Notes under the pieces: model-generated | Seen by the model: the letters and a program-made list of their open reading frames with translations, nothing else | What the model was told of the DNA's origin: nothing | The model's database searches: none | NCBI RefSeq assembly: GCF_001677435.1 | Contig: NZ_CP016268.1 | Span: 434,001 to 498,000 of the forward strand | Direction of reading: 5' to 3' | Length of the DNA stretch: 64,000 nucleotides | From: Woeseia oceani | GTDB lineage: Bacteria; Pseudomonadota; Gammaproteobacteria; Steroidobacterales; Woeseiaceae | Shown: one piece after another, positions 37,990 to 46,943 of the stretch | Layout of the letters: the number at the start of each line of letters is the position of its first letter | How positions within the stretch are numbered: the stretch's first letter is position 1 | Program-made: the position numbers and the translations under genes

Positions 37990-39123
37990 TCAGATGCCGC
38001 TCTTGACCCGCGCCCAGGCGCGGGTGCGCAGGCGTTCCTGCTTCGGTTGTGCGCTGAGTACCGGGTACATGATTTCCCAGGTCTTCGCGTCCGGGTAGAT
38101 GCCGGGGTCGTTCAATACGCGCGGGCTCATGTATTCACGGGCCTTCTTGCTGGCGTTGGCGTAGTAGACATAGTCGGAAATACTGGCAAGCACCGTCGGT
38201 CGCAGTATGAAATTCATGAACAGGTAGGCGTTGTCCTTGTGCGGGGCATCGGCCGGCATGTACATGCTGTCCACCCAGAGCCCGGAGCCTTCTTTGGGCA
38301 CCGTGTAATTGAGTTTGATATCCAGGCCGGCTTCTTCCGCACGCGCGGAGGCCTGCGCGTAGTCACCCGACCAGCTCATCGCCACGCAGACTTCGCGGTT
38401 CGGCAGGTCGCTGATCATTTTCGAGTTGCTGAAGTAGCGTATGTAGGGCCGGATCAGTTTCAGCTGGGCTTCCGCCGCGGCAATACTTTCTTCGTCCACG
38501 GCATTCGGATCGCGACCGAGGTAGGCCAGCACCATCGGGAAAATATCGGTTGGCCCGTCCAGCAGGCTGACACCGCAATCGGCGAGCTTTGACACGACGG
38601 CGGGGTCGAACAGGACATCGCCGCTGTCCATGGGGTGATCCGGCAGTCGTGCCCGCACCATTTCTTCGTTCCAGGCATAGCCGGTCGTGCCCCACATGTA
38701 AGGCGCCGTGTAGCCGATGGTTTCCGTATACAGTTCCGTGCGCTGCAAAATCTCGGGGTCGAGATACTGCGCATTGTCCAGTCGTGCGGGGTCCAGTTTC
38801 TGGAAAACGCCTATCGGCGCAAGGCGCGACGAAAACTGGCTGCTGTGAACGACAATATCGTAGCCGCTGGAACCGGACAGCAGTTTGACGTCGACAACCT
38901 CCGACGAATCGTAAGTGTCGTAGTTGACCTTGACGCCGTATTCGGCCTCAAACTGCTTGATCGTATTCGGGCCGATATAGTCGGCCCAGTTGTAGACGTT
39001 GACGACGTTCTGGCCGTTCGTACTGGTATCGTTGCCGGAGTCGCAGGCAGCCAGCAAAGCCAACAGGCCGCCGGTCAGGTACAAGCTGACGATCAGGCGG
39101 GCATGCGAGGCTCGGTTTGTCAT
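37990..39123 (-). CDS. Polyamine-type periplasmic binding protein (PotD/PotF-like)
   Basis: A 377-residue binding lipoprotein (leader ends LLALLAAC). Residues that hold the amines in PotF have counterparts: NWADYI (Trp and Tyr of NWSDYI), YDIVVHSS, SWSGDYAQA (Trp and Asp) and LWVDSMYMPADA (Asp). The pocket should therefore accept a linear di- or polyamine or a close relative, possibly methylated. First gene of the transporter operon, 25 bases before the acyl-CoA dehydrogenase end. The ATG at 39123 is chosen over a TTG at 39162 because it begins the signal sequence. Confidence 0.93.
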   Translation of the reverse strand: MTNRASHARLIVSLYLTGGLLALLAACDSGNDTSTNGQNVVNVYNWADYIGPNTIKQFEAEYGVKVNYDTYDSSEVVDVKLLSGSSGYDIVVHSSQFSSRLAPIGVFQKLDPARLDNAQYLDPEILQRTELYTETIGYTAPYMWGTTGYAWNEEMVRARLPDHPMDSGDVLFDPAVVSKLADCGVSLLDGPTDIFPMVLAYLGRDPNAVDEESIAAAEAQLKLIRPYIRYFSNSKMISDLPNREVCVAMSWSGDYAQASARAEEAGLDIKLNYTVPKEGSGLWVDSMYMPADAPHKDNAYLFMNFILRPTVLASISDYVYYANASKKAREYMSPRVLNDPGIYPDAKTWEIMYPVLSAQPKQERLRTRAWARVKSGI

Positions 39124-39186
39124 CTGGCTGTCGATTTCACCATTAGACTGCTGGCATGACAATCAACACGATCAAAGAGCCTTGAA

Positions 39187-40347
39187 TCACATTCCTTCCA
39201 GGCCGCGCTTTTTGAGTCCACCGGCAATGATCAGACGCTGGATTTCGCTGGTCCCCTCCCAGATCCGGTCTACCCGCAGTTCGCGGAAGAAACGTTCGGC
39301 GACGTTCTCGCGCATGTAGCCGCGGCCGCCAAAAATTTGTACGGCACGGTCGGCTACCCGGTTGGCCATTTCCGAGGCGTAGAGCTTCACCATGGAGCAG
39401 CGCATGTGGAGTGACCGCAATGGTTCATCGCGATCGTGGGCATTGGCCGCTTCATAGGTCATCAATCTCGTTGCCCACAGTTCAGTGGCAGAATCCGCCA
39501 GCATCATCTGTATGGCCTGTTTATCAATCAGCGGCTCGCCGCCGACCATGCGATGTCGGGCAAACTCGCTGGCCTCTTCGATAAGGCGGGCAGCGGCACC
39601 ACAGGAGCGTGCCGCAATCATCAAGCGTTCGCGACGGAACCAGGCGCGCGTGTAGGCCATGTCGTCGCCAGCCTTGCCGACCCGGTTTGCGGCAGGGACC
39701 CAGACATCCTTGAAGCGGTAAGTGGGATGATGTGCCGCATAGGTATGGCTGAACGTGGGCGTGTCGATGATCTCGACACCTTCAGTCCCCTGATCAATAA
39801 AGAACAGGGCGTCGCTGTCGTCTTCCTCCACCCGCGCCTGAAACCAGAAATAGTTCGCAAGGTTGGCGCTGGTAACAAACCATTTCTCGCCGTTCAGACG
39901 GTAGCCATCGCCATCGCGCACGGCGGTTGCGCTCAGCGCGGCGACGTCTGAGCCGGGTCCTTCTTCGGTGATGGCATAGCAATCGTGTGCCTCGCCGCGC
40001 ATTAGCGGCAGCACGTAACGCTGCAATTGATCAGCGCTGCAGGCTTCCAGCATCCAGCTTTGCGGCTCGGCAAAACACCAGGCGAGGGCATTGGTAACCC
40101 GGCCAAGTTGTTCCCAGACAGCAACCTGCGATTCAATAGAAAGCTCGAGGCCGCCGAGGCTTTTCGGCATGTCCATACGACTGAAACCGATTTCTTTGGC
40201 GCGGGCTTTATTGCGGGCGGTCAGTTCCGGGGAGAGCACGCCGCCATTGTGCTCGGCTTCGACCTCGTGCGGTTGCAGGTATTCGTCGGCAAAGTCGCGG
40301 GCCATTGTCTGCCACTGGCGCGCCTCGCTGCTGAGTTCAATGTCCAC
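39187..40347 (-). CDS. Acyl-CoA dehydrogenase
   Basis: A 386-residue FAD enzyme with the full acyl-CoA dehydrogenase fold: the flavin motif AITEEGPGSDVAAL, a mid beta-domain (GEKWFVTSA) and the C-terminal catalytic WEGTSEIQR region. It oxidises an acyl-CoA to the 2,3-enoyl-CoA and passes electrons to ETF. In this cluster it would act after the NDP-forming CoA ligase encoded in the divergent arm. It sits between the BetI-like regulator (18 bases upstream) and the transporter genes, all on the minus strand, so the five may be one transcript. Confidence 0.92.
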   Translation of the reverse strand: MDIELSSEARQWQTMARDFADEYLQPHEVEAEHNGGVLSPELTARNKARAKEIGFSRMDMPKSLGGLELSIESQVAVWEQLGRVTNALAWCFAEPQSWMLEACSADQLQRYVLPLMRGEAHDCYAITEEGPGSDVAALSATAVRDGDGYRLNGEKWFVTSANLANYFWFQARVEEDDSDALFFIDQGTEGVEIIDTPTFSHTYAAHHPTYRFKDVWVPAANRVGKAGDDMAYTRAWFRRERLMIAARSCGAAARLIEEASEFARHRMVGGEPLIDKQAIQMMLADSATELWATRLMTYEAANAHDRDEPLRSLHMRCSMVKLYASEMANRVADRAVQIFGGRGYMRENVAERFFRELRVDRIWEGTSEIQRLIIAGGLKKRGLEGM

Positions 40348-40365
40348 GGTTGCCCCCCTTTGCTG

Positions 40366-40995
40366 TTATTCGTAATGGTCCGGAAAAATGGCGCGCAAAT
40401 AGCTGTACACCGCGTCCATCGCACCTTCGCGGCTGAAATTCTTTGGATTGATAAGGCGGGACAGCCACAGGCCCTCGGTCATGGCGGACAGGGCCGCGGC
40501 CACGGTCGTGGCCTGTATGCCCTTGTAGCCACCGTCCTTGATGATCTCATTGCAAAGGCCGCGAACCACCGTCGAATAGTGCCGGTCCCGTTCTTCGCAG
40601 ATCTTCTGGTAGGTCGGCATCGCCTGAACCTCGCCCCAGAACGCGAACCAGACCGCCAGTTTGCGCGGTTCACAAACCGTGGGCGCGAAATCCATTTCCA
40701 TCAATGCCAGCAGTTTGGCGGCCGGTTCGGCGGCAGATTGTGCCAGTACACGCTCGAACTGTTGTCGATAGTCGTCGGCCAGGTAGTTCAGGGTTTCGCG
40801 CAGCAGATTGTCTTTGCTCGCAAAATGCAGATTGACGATACCTTGCGACAGGCCGGCTACCTTGGCGACATCACTGAGCTTGGTGCCGCCAATGCCATTC
40901 TGTGAAATGCACTGCAACGTGGCGTCGATCAGTTGCTGGCGGCGGATTTCGCGTTTCTCGGTTCGACTGATTTTTTTCTCGGCTACGGCGCTCAA
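40366..40995 (-). CDS. TetR-family regulator, BetI-like
   Basis: A 209-residue repressor. The N-terminal helix-turn-helix is RRQQLIDATLQCI...KLSDVAKVAGLSQGIVNLHF. The C-terminal half (AVWFAFWGE, AALSAMTEGLWLSRLI) follows the ligand-binding domain of BetI, the choline-responsive repressor. Many BetI homologues respond to quaternary or cationic amines, which fits the neighbouring Rieske and transporter genes. The start appears to be TTG at 40995; no better ATG exists upstream of the helix-turn-helix. It is divergent from the aminotransferase operon and separated from it by 127 bases holding a palindrome that is probably its operator. Confidence 0.9.
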   Translation of the reverse strand: MSAVAEKKISRTEKREIRRQQLIDATLQCISQNGIGGTKLSDVAKVAGLSQGIVNLHFASKDNLLRETLNYLADDYRQQFERVLAQSAAEPAAKLLALMEMDFAPTVCEPRKLAVWFAFWGEVQAMPTYQKICEERDRHYSTVVRGLCNEIIKDGGYKGIQATTVAAALSAMTEGLWLSRLINPKNFSREGAMDAVYSYLRAIFPDHYE

Positions 40996-41037
40996 TTAGG
41001 GTCTCTCGGCATGGGTAATGCGGCCAGCTTGCCATAA

Positions 41038-41059
41038 AATGAATGGGCGTTCATTCATT
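41038..41059. promoter_or_regulatory. Palindromic operator for the BetI-like regulator
   Basis: AATGAATG (41038-41045) and CATTCATT (41052-41059) are exact inverted arms around GGCGTT. A 22-base palindrome centred between two divergent transcripts is the expected form of a TetR-family operator. From here one repressor could control both arms of the catabolic island. That the BetI-like protein binds it is inference. Confidence 0.75.
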
Positions 41060-41122
41060 TTTCTTGCCTTCAAAAGCGGCTTCGTGAGACGCTAGCCACA
41101 GTCACGGCCAAATGGAGGCTGT

Positions 41123-42457
41123 ATGCGGTGTCTCGAAAAATCCAATAATCATTTCAAGAAAGCCATCACCCGGATGCCACTGGGCGTTTCTTCCAACTTC
41201 CGCTACTGGGGCGATGACAAGACCATCTACATCAAGCGCGGCAAGGGTGCCCGCCTGTGGGATATCGATGGCAACGAATACATCGATTACCGACTGGCCT
41301 ACGGGCCGGCAATCCTCGGCTATGCCGATGAGCGGGTTGACGAAGCCGCCCGCAAAGGCATGGAGATCGGGGGGGTATTCGCCCTGTCCACCGAACTCGA
41401 ATACGAAGTGGCAACCCGCGTGCACCGAATGGTGCCGGCCGCGGAACTGGTGCGGTTCTCAAACTCCGGCACCGAAGCGGTCATGGCGGCGCTACGTATC
41501 GCTCGTGCCCATACCGGCAAGGACGGCCACATCTGCGTTGAAGGTGGTTACCACGGCGTGTTCACCGAGGTGCTTTGGTACAGCGATGTCGAAGACTGGA
41601 GTCCCAAAGACGGTGACCCGGAACTCCTGCCGTACGGCGACGGCGTACCGGCCATCGTAAAGCCGCTGTTCCACACCGTGCCGCTGAACGATATCGAGTC
41701 GCTGGAGCGCATGTTGCAGCGCTGGCACAAAGACGTTGGTGCGTTCCTGATTGAACCGATCATGGGCAATTGCTGCGGCCTCGCGGCAACCCGGGACTAC
41801 ATGCTGGCCGCCCGCGCGCTATGCGACAAATACGGCGTGCTGATGATTATCGATGAAGTAAAGACCGGTTTCCGGGTGGCCAAAGGCGGTGTGCAGTCCT
41901 TGCTCGACGTGCGGCCTGATCTCTGCACTTTTGCCAAAGCCATAGCAAACGGTTACCCGATCTCGGTTGTTGCCGGTCGCGAAGACATCATGCGCAACGT
42001 CGGTGACGGGGTTGTGCACGGCGGTACGTTTACCGGGCATAGCGTGTCATTGGCTGCGGCAAACCGAACATTGCAAATCCTTGAGGAAACCGATGCGCTG
42101 GCGACGATTGCCCGTTACGGCGCAGAAATGAAAAAGGGGCTCAGCCAAATTCTTGGCAAGCGTGGTATCGAACATTGTTTCACCGGGCACGAGTCGATGA
42201 TGGGCCTGTTTTTTTCGGAAGACGCGCCCGGCGACTATCGCGACTGGGTCAATACCGATTACGCATTCTACGATTCGCTGGCACAGGAATTACACGATCT
42301 CGGCATTCTGGTCGAACCTGATTCACGCGAACCGTGGTTTTTCTGCGAGGCTCACGATGTGAAATGTCTGGACGAAACGCTGGACAAGTTTGAGCGCGCA
42401 GTGGACATTACGCTCAACAAAATATCTGCGGCGGCCGCCAAGAAAGCGCGGGTCTGA
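41123..42457 (+). CDS. Class III aminotransferase (glutamate-1-semialdehyde-aminomutase-like)
   Basis: A 444-residue PLP enzyme. The cofactor Lys272 is in FAKAIANGYPIS, Asp244 in IIDEVKTGFR binds the pyridine nitrogen, and SNSGTEAVMAA forms the phosphate loop. Sequence style is that of the HemL-like branch, which includes many omega- and beta-amino acid transaminases. As first gene of the plus-strand arm next to a BetI-like regulator, it probably converts a primary amine to an aldehyde, or the reverse. GGAGG precedes the ATG. It is not a second hemL by context. Confidence 0.9.
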   Translation: MRCLEKSNNHFKKAITRMPLGVSSNFRYWGDDKTIYIKRGKGARLWDIDGNEYIDYRLAYGPAILGYADERVDEAARKGMEIGGVFALSTELEYEVATRVHRMVPAAELVRFSNSGTEAVMAALRIARAHTGKDGHICVEGGYHGVFTEVLWYSDVEDWSPKDGDPELLPYGDGVPAIVKPLFHTVPLNDIESLERMLQRWHKDVGAFLIEPIMGNCCGLAATRDYMLAARALCDKYGVLMIIDEVKTGFRVAKGGVQSLLDVRPDLCTFAKAIANGYPISVVAGREDIMRNVGDGVVHGGTFTGHSVSLAAANRTLQILEETDALATIARYGAEMKKGLSQILGKRGIEHCFTGHESMMGLFFSEDAPGDYRDWVNTDYAFYDSLAQELHDLGILVEPDSREPWFFCEAHDVKCLDETLDKFERAVDITLNKISAAAAKKARV

Positions 42458-42529
42458 CCGGCGAGCCGGGTCCGGCTGACACTCGATCGGCGCATCGGCC
42501 CGAAAGAAACAAGGGGACAATCCTGCACA

Positions 42530-44146
42530 ATGAAAACTTATGACGCGATTGTCGTCGGTGCTGGTCACAACGGCCTGACCAACGCCGCATTTCTGGCGAA
42601 ATCCGGCCTCAATGTTCTGTGCGTTGAGAAAAACGACTACATCGGCGGCGCCGCGGTCAGTCGCAATCTCTACAAGGACTGGATCTACTCCAACTGTTCT
42701 TACGTTTGTTCACTGCTGCGCCCGGAAATTTTTCGCGCGCTGGAGTTGCACCGCCACGGTTTGCAGGTAACGCCCTACGGTGGCGGCGTGACCTTCATGC
42801 AGAACGGCGACTATTTCGGCAATTACTGGGACCATGAGGTTCACCACCGGGAGTTCGCGCGCTTCTCAAAACACGACGCGGATGCCTATGACCGTTATTC
42901 GGCTGACGTGATGCGGCAATGCCGCTTCATACGCGATTTCCTCATGCGCACGCCCCCCGATCCCACCTCTTTCAAGCCACGGGACATCAGCGAGCTGATT
43001 CATCTCGGCGGCAAGTTGCTGGAGATGGGCGAGGATCGTATCTACGACACCATTCGTTTCTGGACCATGAGCGTCGCTGAATACCTTGACGAGTATTTCG
43101 AAACAGACGTGATCAAGACCGCGTTGTCCGGCAGCGGCATTATTGGCACCGCACTCGGCATACATTCACCGGGCACGGCGTACGTTCTGCTGCATCATTA
43201 CATGGGTGATGTGGACGGCAATGTCGGTTCCTGGGGCTACGCGCGCGGCGGTATGGGCTCGGTTTCCAAAGCCATTGCGGGTGCGTTTCAGGCCTATGGC
43301 GGCGAGCTGCGTACCGACGCCGGCGTAGAGCAGATCGTGGTCAAGGACGGCAAAGTCAAAGGTGTCGCACTGACGACGGGCGAAGAAATAGACGCGCGCA
43401 TTGTCGTTTCCGGAATGGATGTCAAACGCACATTCCTGAAGTGCATGGACAAGAACGACCTGCCCGATTCGTTTTACAACCGGGTCAAGAACTTCAAGAT
43501 TCGCGGCTCTTCGGGCAAGGTCAATATTGCACTCGATGGCATGCCATCGTTCCCCGCTTTGCCAAAAGGCAGTCCGTTGCTTGATGGCGACATGCATTTC
43601 ATTGATTCGATGGAACGAATGGAGCGCGCCTACGACGACTGGAAGGAAGGCACGTGGTCCAAGGATCCCTACATCGACATGGTTATTCCTACGGTCAATG
43701 ATCCGACCATGGCGCCACCGGGCAAGCATTTCATGAGCTGCTTCGTGCAGTACTGTCCACCGAAAGTTGAGGGCCGCGAGTGGACGGACGAAGAGCGTGA
43801 TCAGTTTGGCCAAACGGTTATCAACCAGATCGCCGAATACAGCCCGGATTTCAAAGACCTGATTCTGCACGCGGAAGTGCGTACTCCAAAAGAAATAGAA
43901 AACGAGGCCGGTTTGACCGAAGGCAATATATTCCACGGTGAGTTGACGATGGATCAGCTGCTGTTCAATCGTCCGGTACCGGGTTACGCGCAATACCGCG
44001 GGCCGGTCGCGGGTCTTTATATGTGCGGCTCGAGTACTCACCCAGGCGGAGGCGTCATGGCAGCGCCTGGTGCCAATGCGGCGCGCGAAATATTGCTGGA
44101 CCTGAAACGCCACAACACGGTACCGGAGAACTTTGGCGATGACTGA
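42530..44146 (+). CDS. NAD(P)/FAD-dependent oxidoreductase, PYROXD2/phytoene-desaturase-like (1)
   Basis: A 538-residue flavoprotein. The N-terminal dinucleotide-binding loop is VVGAGHNGLTNAAFLAKSG, then EKNDYIGGAA. The C-terminal FAD motif lies in AGLYMCGSSTHPGGGVMAAPG. This is the PYROXD2-like branch of the phytoene-desaturase/amine-oxidase superfamily; carotenoid genes are absent. In this cluster an amine dehydrogenase or desaturase role is plausible. It overlaps by 8 bases the start of a paralogue, and the two differ widely, so they may act as a heteromer or on successive steps. Confidence 0.85.
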   Translation: MKTYDAIVVGAGHNGLTNAAFLAKSGLNVLCVEKNDYIGGAAVSRNLYKDWIYSNCSYVCSLLRPEIFRALELHRHGLQVTPYGGGVTFMQNGDYFGNYWDHEVHHREFARFSKHDADAYDRYSADVMRQCRFIRDFLMRTPPDPTSFKPRDISELIHLGGKLLEMGEDRIYDTIRFWTMSVAEYLDEYFETDVIKTALSGSGIIGTALGIHSPGTAYVLLHHYMGDVDGNVGSWGYARGGMGSVSKAIAGAFQAYGGELRTDAGVEQIVVKDGKVKGVALTTGEEIDARIVVSGMDVKRTFLKCMDKNDLPDSFYNRVKNFKIRGSSGKVNIALDGMPSFPALPKGSPLLDGDMHFIDSMERMERAYDDWKEGTWSKDPYIDMVIPTVNDPTMAPPGKHFMSCFVQYCPPKVEGREWTDEERDQFGQTVINQIAEYSPDFKDLILHAEVRTPKEIENEAGLTEGNIFHGELTMDQLLFNRPVPGYAQYRGPVAGLYMCGSSTHPGGGVMAAPGANAAREILLDLKRHNTVPENFGDD

Positions 44147-45683
44147 GCGATTCGATGCAATTGTCGTCGGTGCCGGACACAACGGCCTGGTGTGTGCTGC
44201 GATGCTGGCGAAGGCCGGTCGCGAAGTGCTGGTTCTCGAGGCGCGCAACACCGTGGGCGGTGCGGCGGCCACTGAAGTGTTTGCGGAAGGTTACTCGGTA
44301 TCGAGCTGCGCGCACTTCCTGTACGGGCTGCAACCGGATGTGTTGAGTGCCCTCGGCATCAAGCCGGAACTGGCGAGCGACAATCTTCGCACCCTGGCTC
44401 TCGCTGAGGACGGCAAACACCTTCGGTTACGCGACGGCACCGTGGAGGGTGTCGATGCGGAAGATCAACAGCAGTACAGCGAGTTTCACCGCAATATGCG
44501 CCGGTTCGGGCGATTGCTGCGTACGCACCTGAACCGGACGCCGCCACGCATCGGTACCCGTAACCGCAGCGACCTGCTGTCGCTGGCCAAACTCGGCTTT
44601 GATGTTCGTCGGCTGGGCAAAAACGACATGCGCGAGTTTCTTCGGCTCATTGGCATGAACATATTCGACGAAGTGGAAGAACGGTTCAGCCATCCGCTGT
44701 TGAAAGGTGCCGTTAGTCTGGATGCCGTGCTCGGTACGCACCTCGGTCCGCGCTCGCCAAACACCATATTGACCTATCTGTACCGCATGGCTGCCAACGA
44801 TGGCCGCCTGGCCACGCCGGTCGGTGGCATGGGCAGCGTCAGCGAAATGCTGTCGAATTGCGCGCGCGACTACGGTGTTTCCATAAAAACCGGCCAGACC
44901 GTCAAACGAATTATCGTCGACAACGGCCGGGTGACGGGCGTGGAAACTGAAGGCGGCGATATTTATGAGAGCCGTCAGGTTATATCCAATGCTGACCCGA
45001 AACGCACGATCATGGATCTGACTGGCACCCGGCACGTGGAGACCGGTTTTACCCGCCGCGTGCACAACATACGCATGCGCGGCAATGCGGCGAAGTTGCA
45101 CCTCGCACTGGATCATTTGCCGACCATCAAGGGACTGGAGAAGAAGGACTTCGCCAACCGAATGGTCATAGCGCCGGATGCCAATTACGTCGAGCGTGCG
45201 TTCAACCCAGCCAAGTACGGTGAGGCATCGCCACGCCCGGTCATCGAAATCAGTTTCCCCAGCTTCCGTGACCCCGGCCTCGCACCGGCGGGCAAACACG
45301 TGCTGTCTGCTGTCGTCCAGTACGCGCCATACGAACTGAAAGCCGGTTGGGATGACACGGCGCGCAGTGCATTTCAAAGCAGCATCATGGAAACGCTGGC
45401 GACGTACATGCCGGACCTTGCAGGCCACGTCGTTGCTTCTGAATTGTTATTGCCGGCCGATTTCGAACAGCGCTTCGGCATGGGTGGTGGGCACTGGCAC
45501 CACGGTGAACTGACCCTGGATCAGTTCATGTTCGTACGTCCGGTAGGCGGTGCAGCACAGTACGCCATGCCACTGGAAGGCCTGTACCTTTGTGGCGCTG
45601 GCGCACACCCGGGCGGCAACGTGTCAGGAGCCGCAGGTCGCAATGCAGCGCTGGCGATACTCGCGGAGGAGAAACGAGGATGA
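44139..45683 (+). CDS. NAD(P)/FAD-dependent oxidoreductase, PYROXD2/phytoene-desaturase-like (2)
   Basis: A 514-residue paralogue of the preceding gene with the same plan: VVGAGHNGLVCAAMLAKAG, VGGAAATEVF, MGSVSEMLSN, and C-terminal LEGLYLCGAGAHPGGNVSGAAG. The ATG at 44139 lies 8 bases inside the upstream gene; a TTG at 44133 is less likely. Its stop overlaps the start of the GcvT-like gene (ATGA). The tandem placement and tight coupling with an aminomethyltransferase-like protein suggest oxidative removal of N-methyl groups, as in sarcosine or dimethylglycine dehydrogenases, but those belong to another FAD family. This is inference. Confidence 0.85.
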   Translation: MTERFDAIVVGAGHNGLVCAAMLAKAGREVLVLEARNTVGGAAATEVFAEGYSVSSCAHFLYGLQPDVLSALGIKPELASDNLRTLALAEDGKHLRLRDGTVEGVDAEDQQQYSEFHRNMRRFGRLLRTHLNRTPPRIGTRNRSDLLSLAKLGFDVRRLGKNDMREFLRLIGMNIFDEVEERFSHPLLKGAVSLDAVLGTHLGPRSPNTILTYLYRMAANDGRLATPVGGMGSVSEMLSNCARDYGVSIKTGQTVKRIIVDNGRVTGVETEGGDIYESRQVISNADPKRTIMDLTGTRHVETGFTRRVHNIRMRGNAAKLHLALDHLPTIKGLEKKDFANRMVIAPDANYVERAFNPAKYGEASPRPVIEISFPSFRDPGLAPAGKHVLSAVVQYAPYELKAGWDDTARSAFQSSIMETLATYMPDLAGHVVASELLLPADFEQRFGMGGGHWHHGELTLDQFMFVRPVGGAAQYAMPLEGLYLCGAGAHPGGNVSGAAGRNAALAILAEEKRG

Positions 45684-46885
45684 GCAATCGGCAGATAGCA
45701 GAGGTTGCACAGGCCCGGCTGCGCAGTCCGTTCTATTCGCGCATCAGCAAGCTGGACCGGCTGAATGAATGGCACGGCTGGAAAGGTTACGCTGCGACCG
45801 ATGCCCTGTACGACGCCGAGCTGGAGTATTTCGCTATTCGCAATAGCACGGCGGTGTTCGACCTGACACCGATGACCAAGTACCGCATTACCGGTCCTGA
45901 TGCATTGGTCTTCCTTGACCGCCTGGTTACCCGTGATATGCACAAGATCAAATCGGGCCGTGTCGCTTACGCGGCCTGGTGCGACGATCAGGGTCAGGTA
46001 ATTGATGACGGCACGATTTTTCATTTGCGCGAGGGTGAGTACCGCCTGTGTTCGCAGGAGCGACACCTTTCGTGGTTGAGATCTGCCTCGATCGGCATGG
46101 ACGTATCCATCGTGGAAGAAACGGCGGAGATCGCGGCATTAGCGGTGCAGGGGCCGACGTCGTTCAGCGTGCTGGAGAAAGTCGGCATCCCCGGCCTCGA
46201 AGAGCTGAAGCCTTTCGGTCTCATGCATGCCGATTTTCAGGGCGCCGAGTTGATGATATCGCGCACCGGTTTTACCGGTGATCTTGGCTACGAACTGTGG
46301 ATTGAAGCGGGCAAGGCCGAAGCCCTGTGGGATGCACTGTTCGAGGCTGGCAAGTTGCACGGCATCATGGCCATTGGTACCCACGCACTGGACATGGCAC
46401 GCATCGAGGCTGGCTTCCTGACGGCCGGCACCGACTTCGTACCCGCCATGGACACCGTGCGCAGCGGCCGTTCCCGTTCGCCGCTGGAACTGGGCCTGGA
46501 ATGGTTGGTTGATTTCAAGAAGCCCAACTTCAACGGGCGTCGTGCATTGGCCGAAGAGGCCCGGCGAGGTTCCACCTGGCGGTTGGTGAAACTCGATATC
46601 GAAGGCAACAAGCCGGCGCATCATTCCTACATATACGCCAAGGTACGCGGTCGCCGAAAGAACGTCGGTTTCGTTACCTCGGCGACCTGGTCGCCGGTGT
46701 GCAAGCAAAACATTGCCTTGGGCACGGTACACATGCCGCACGGCGAGCCCGGTTCCGACCTGTGGGTGGAAATCTACTACCAGCGCGAAATGCACTGGTC
46801 ACGGGTCATGGCGAAGGCTTTGGTGGTCGACAAGCCGTTCTGGGATCCGGCGCGGCGACGAGCGACTCCGCCTGGCCCGTACTGA
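45680..46885 (+). CDS. GcvT-like aminomethyltransferase / folate-dependent demethylase
   Basis: A 401-residue protein of the GcvT/DmdA/YgfZ superfamily. The folate-binding fold is marked by FDLTPMTKYRITGPDAL, DDGTIFHL, SRTGFTGDLGYELW and ALDMARIEAGF. Relatives move a methyl or methylene group from an amino or sulfonium compound to tetrahydrofolate (glycine cleavage T-protein, DMSP demethylase, C-terminal domains of sarcosine and dimethylglycine dehydrogenases). Here it is the likely acceptor of one-carbon units released by the oxygenase or flavoproteins of the cluster. Overlaps its upstream neighbour by four bases. Confidence 0.88.
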   Translation: MSNRQIAEVAQARLRSPFYSRISKLDRLNEWHGWKGYAATDALYDAELEYFAIRNSTAVFDLTPMTKYRITGPDALVFLDRLVTRDMHKIKSGRVAYAAWCDDQGQVIDDGTIFHLREGEYRLCSQERHLSWLRSASIGMDVSIVEETAEIAALAVQGPTSFSVLEKVGIPGLEELKPFGLMHADFQGAELMISRTGFTGDLGYELWIEAGKAEALWDALFEAGKLHGIMAIGTHALDMARIEAGFLTAGTDFVPAMDTVRSGRSRSPLELGLEWLVDFKKPNFNGRRALAEEARRGSTWRLVKLDIEGNKPAHHSYIYAKVRGRRKNVGFVTSATWSPVCKQNIALGTVHMPHGEPGSDLWVEIYYQREMHWSRVMAKALVVDKPFWDPARRRATPPGPY

Positions 46886-46943
46886 TGTCACGGCGTCGAT
46901 CTCCGCGCGACCCTGCGGGGCAGGACGTCCACCCTCCCGGCTA

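Noticed and set aside
42200-42225. T-run inside the aminotransferase gene as an internal terminator
   Set aside because: The preceding bases do not form a stable GC-rich stem; it is ordinary coding sequence.
41123-42457. Reading the aminotransferase as heme-synthesis hemL
   Set aside because: It resembles the HemL-like fold, but the operon context is amine catabolism and omega-transaminases share these motifs.
43166-44272. 368-codon minus-strand open frame
   Set aside because: It lies wholly antisense to the first PYROXD2-like gene and the start of the second. It is Arg/His-rich with no domain signature, as expected for a frame kept open by GC-rich codon use on the other strand.
44427-45428. 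333-codon minus-strand open frame
   Set aside because: Antisense to the second PYROXD2-like gene; no domain, signal or ribosome site.
42530-45683. Carotenoid desaturase (crtI) pair
   Set aside because: No phytoene synthase, cyclase or other carotenoid gene is nearby, and the sequences fit the PYROXD2-like branch better.
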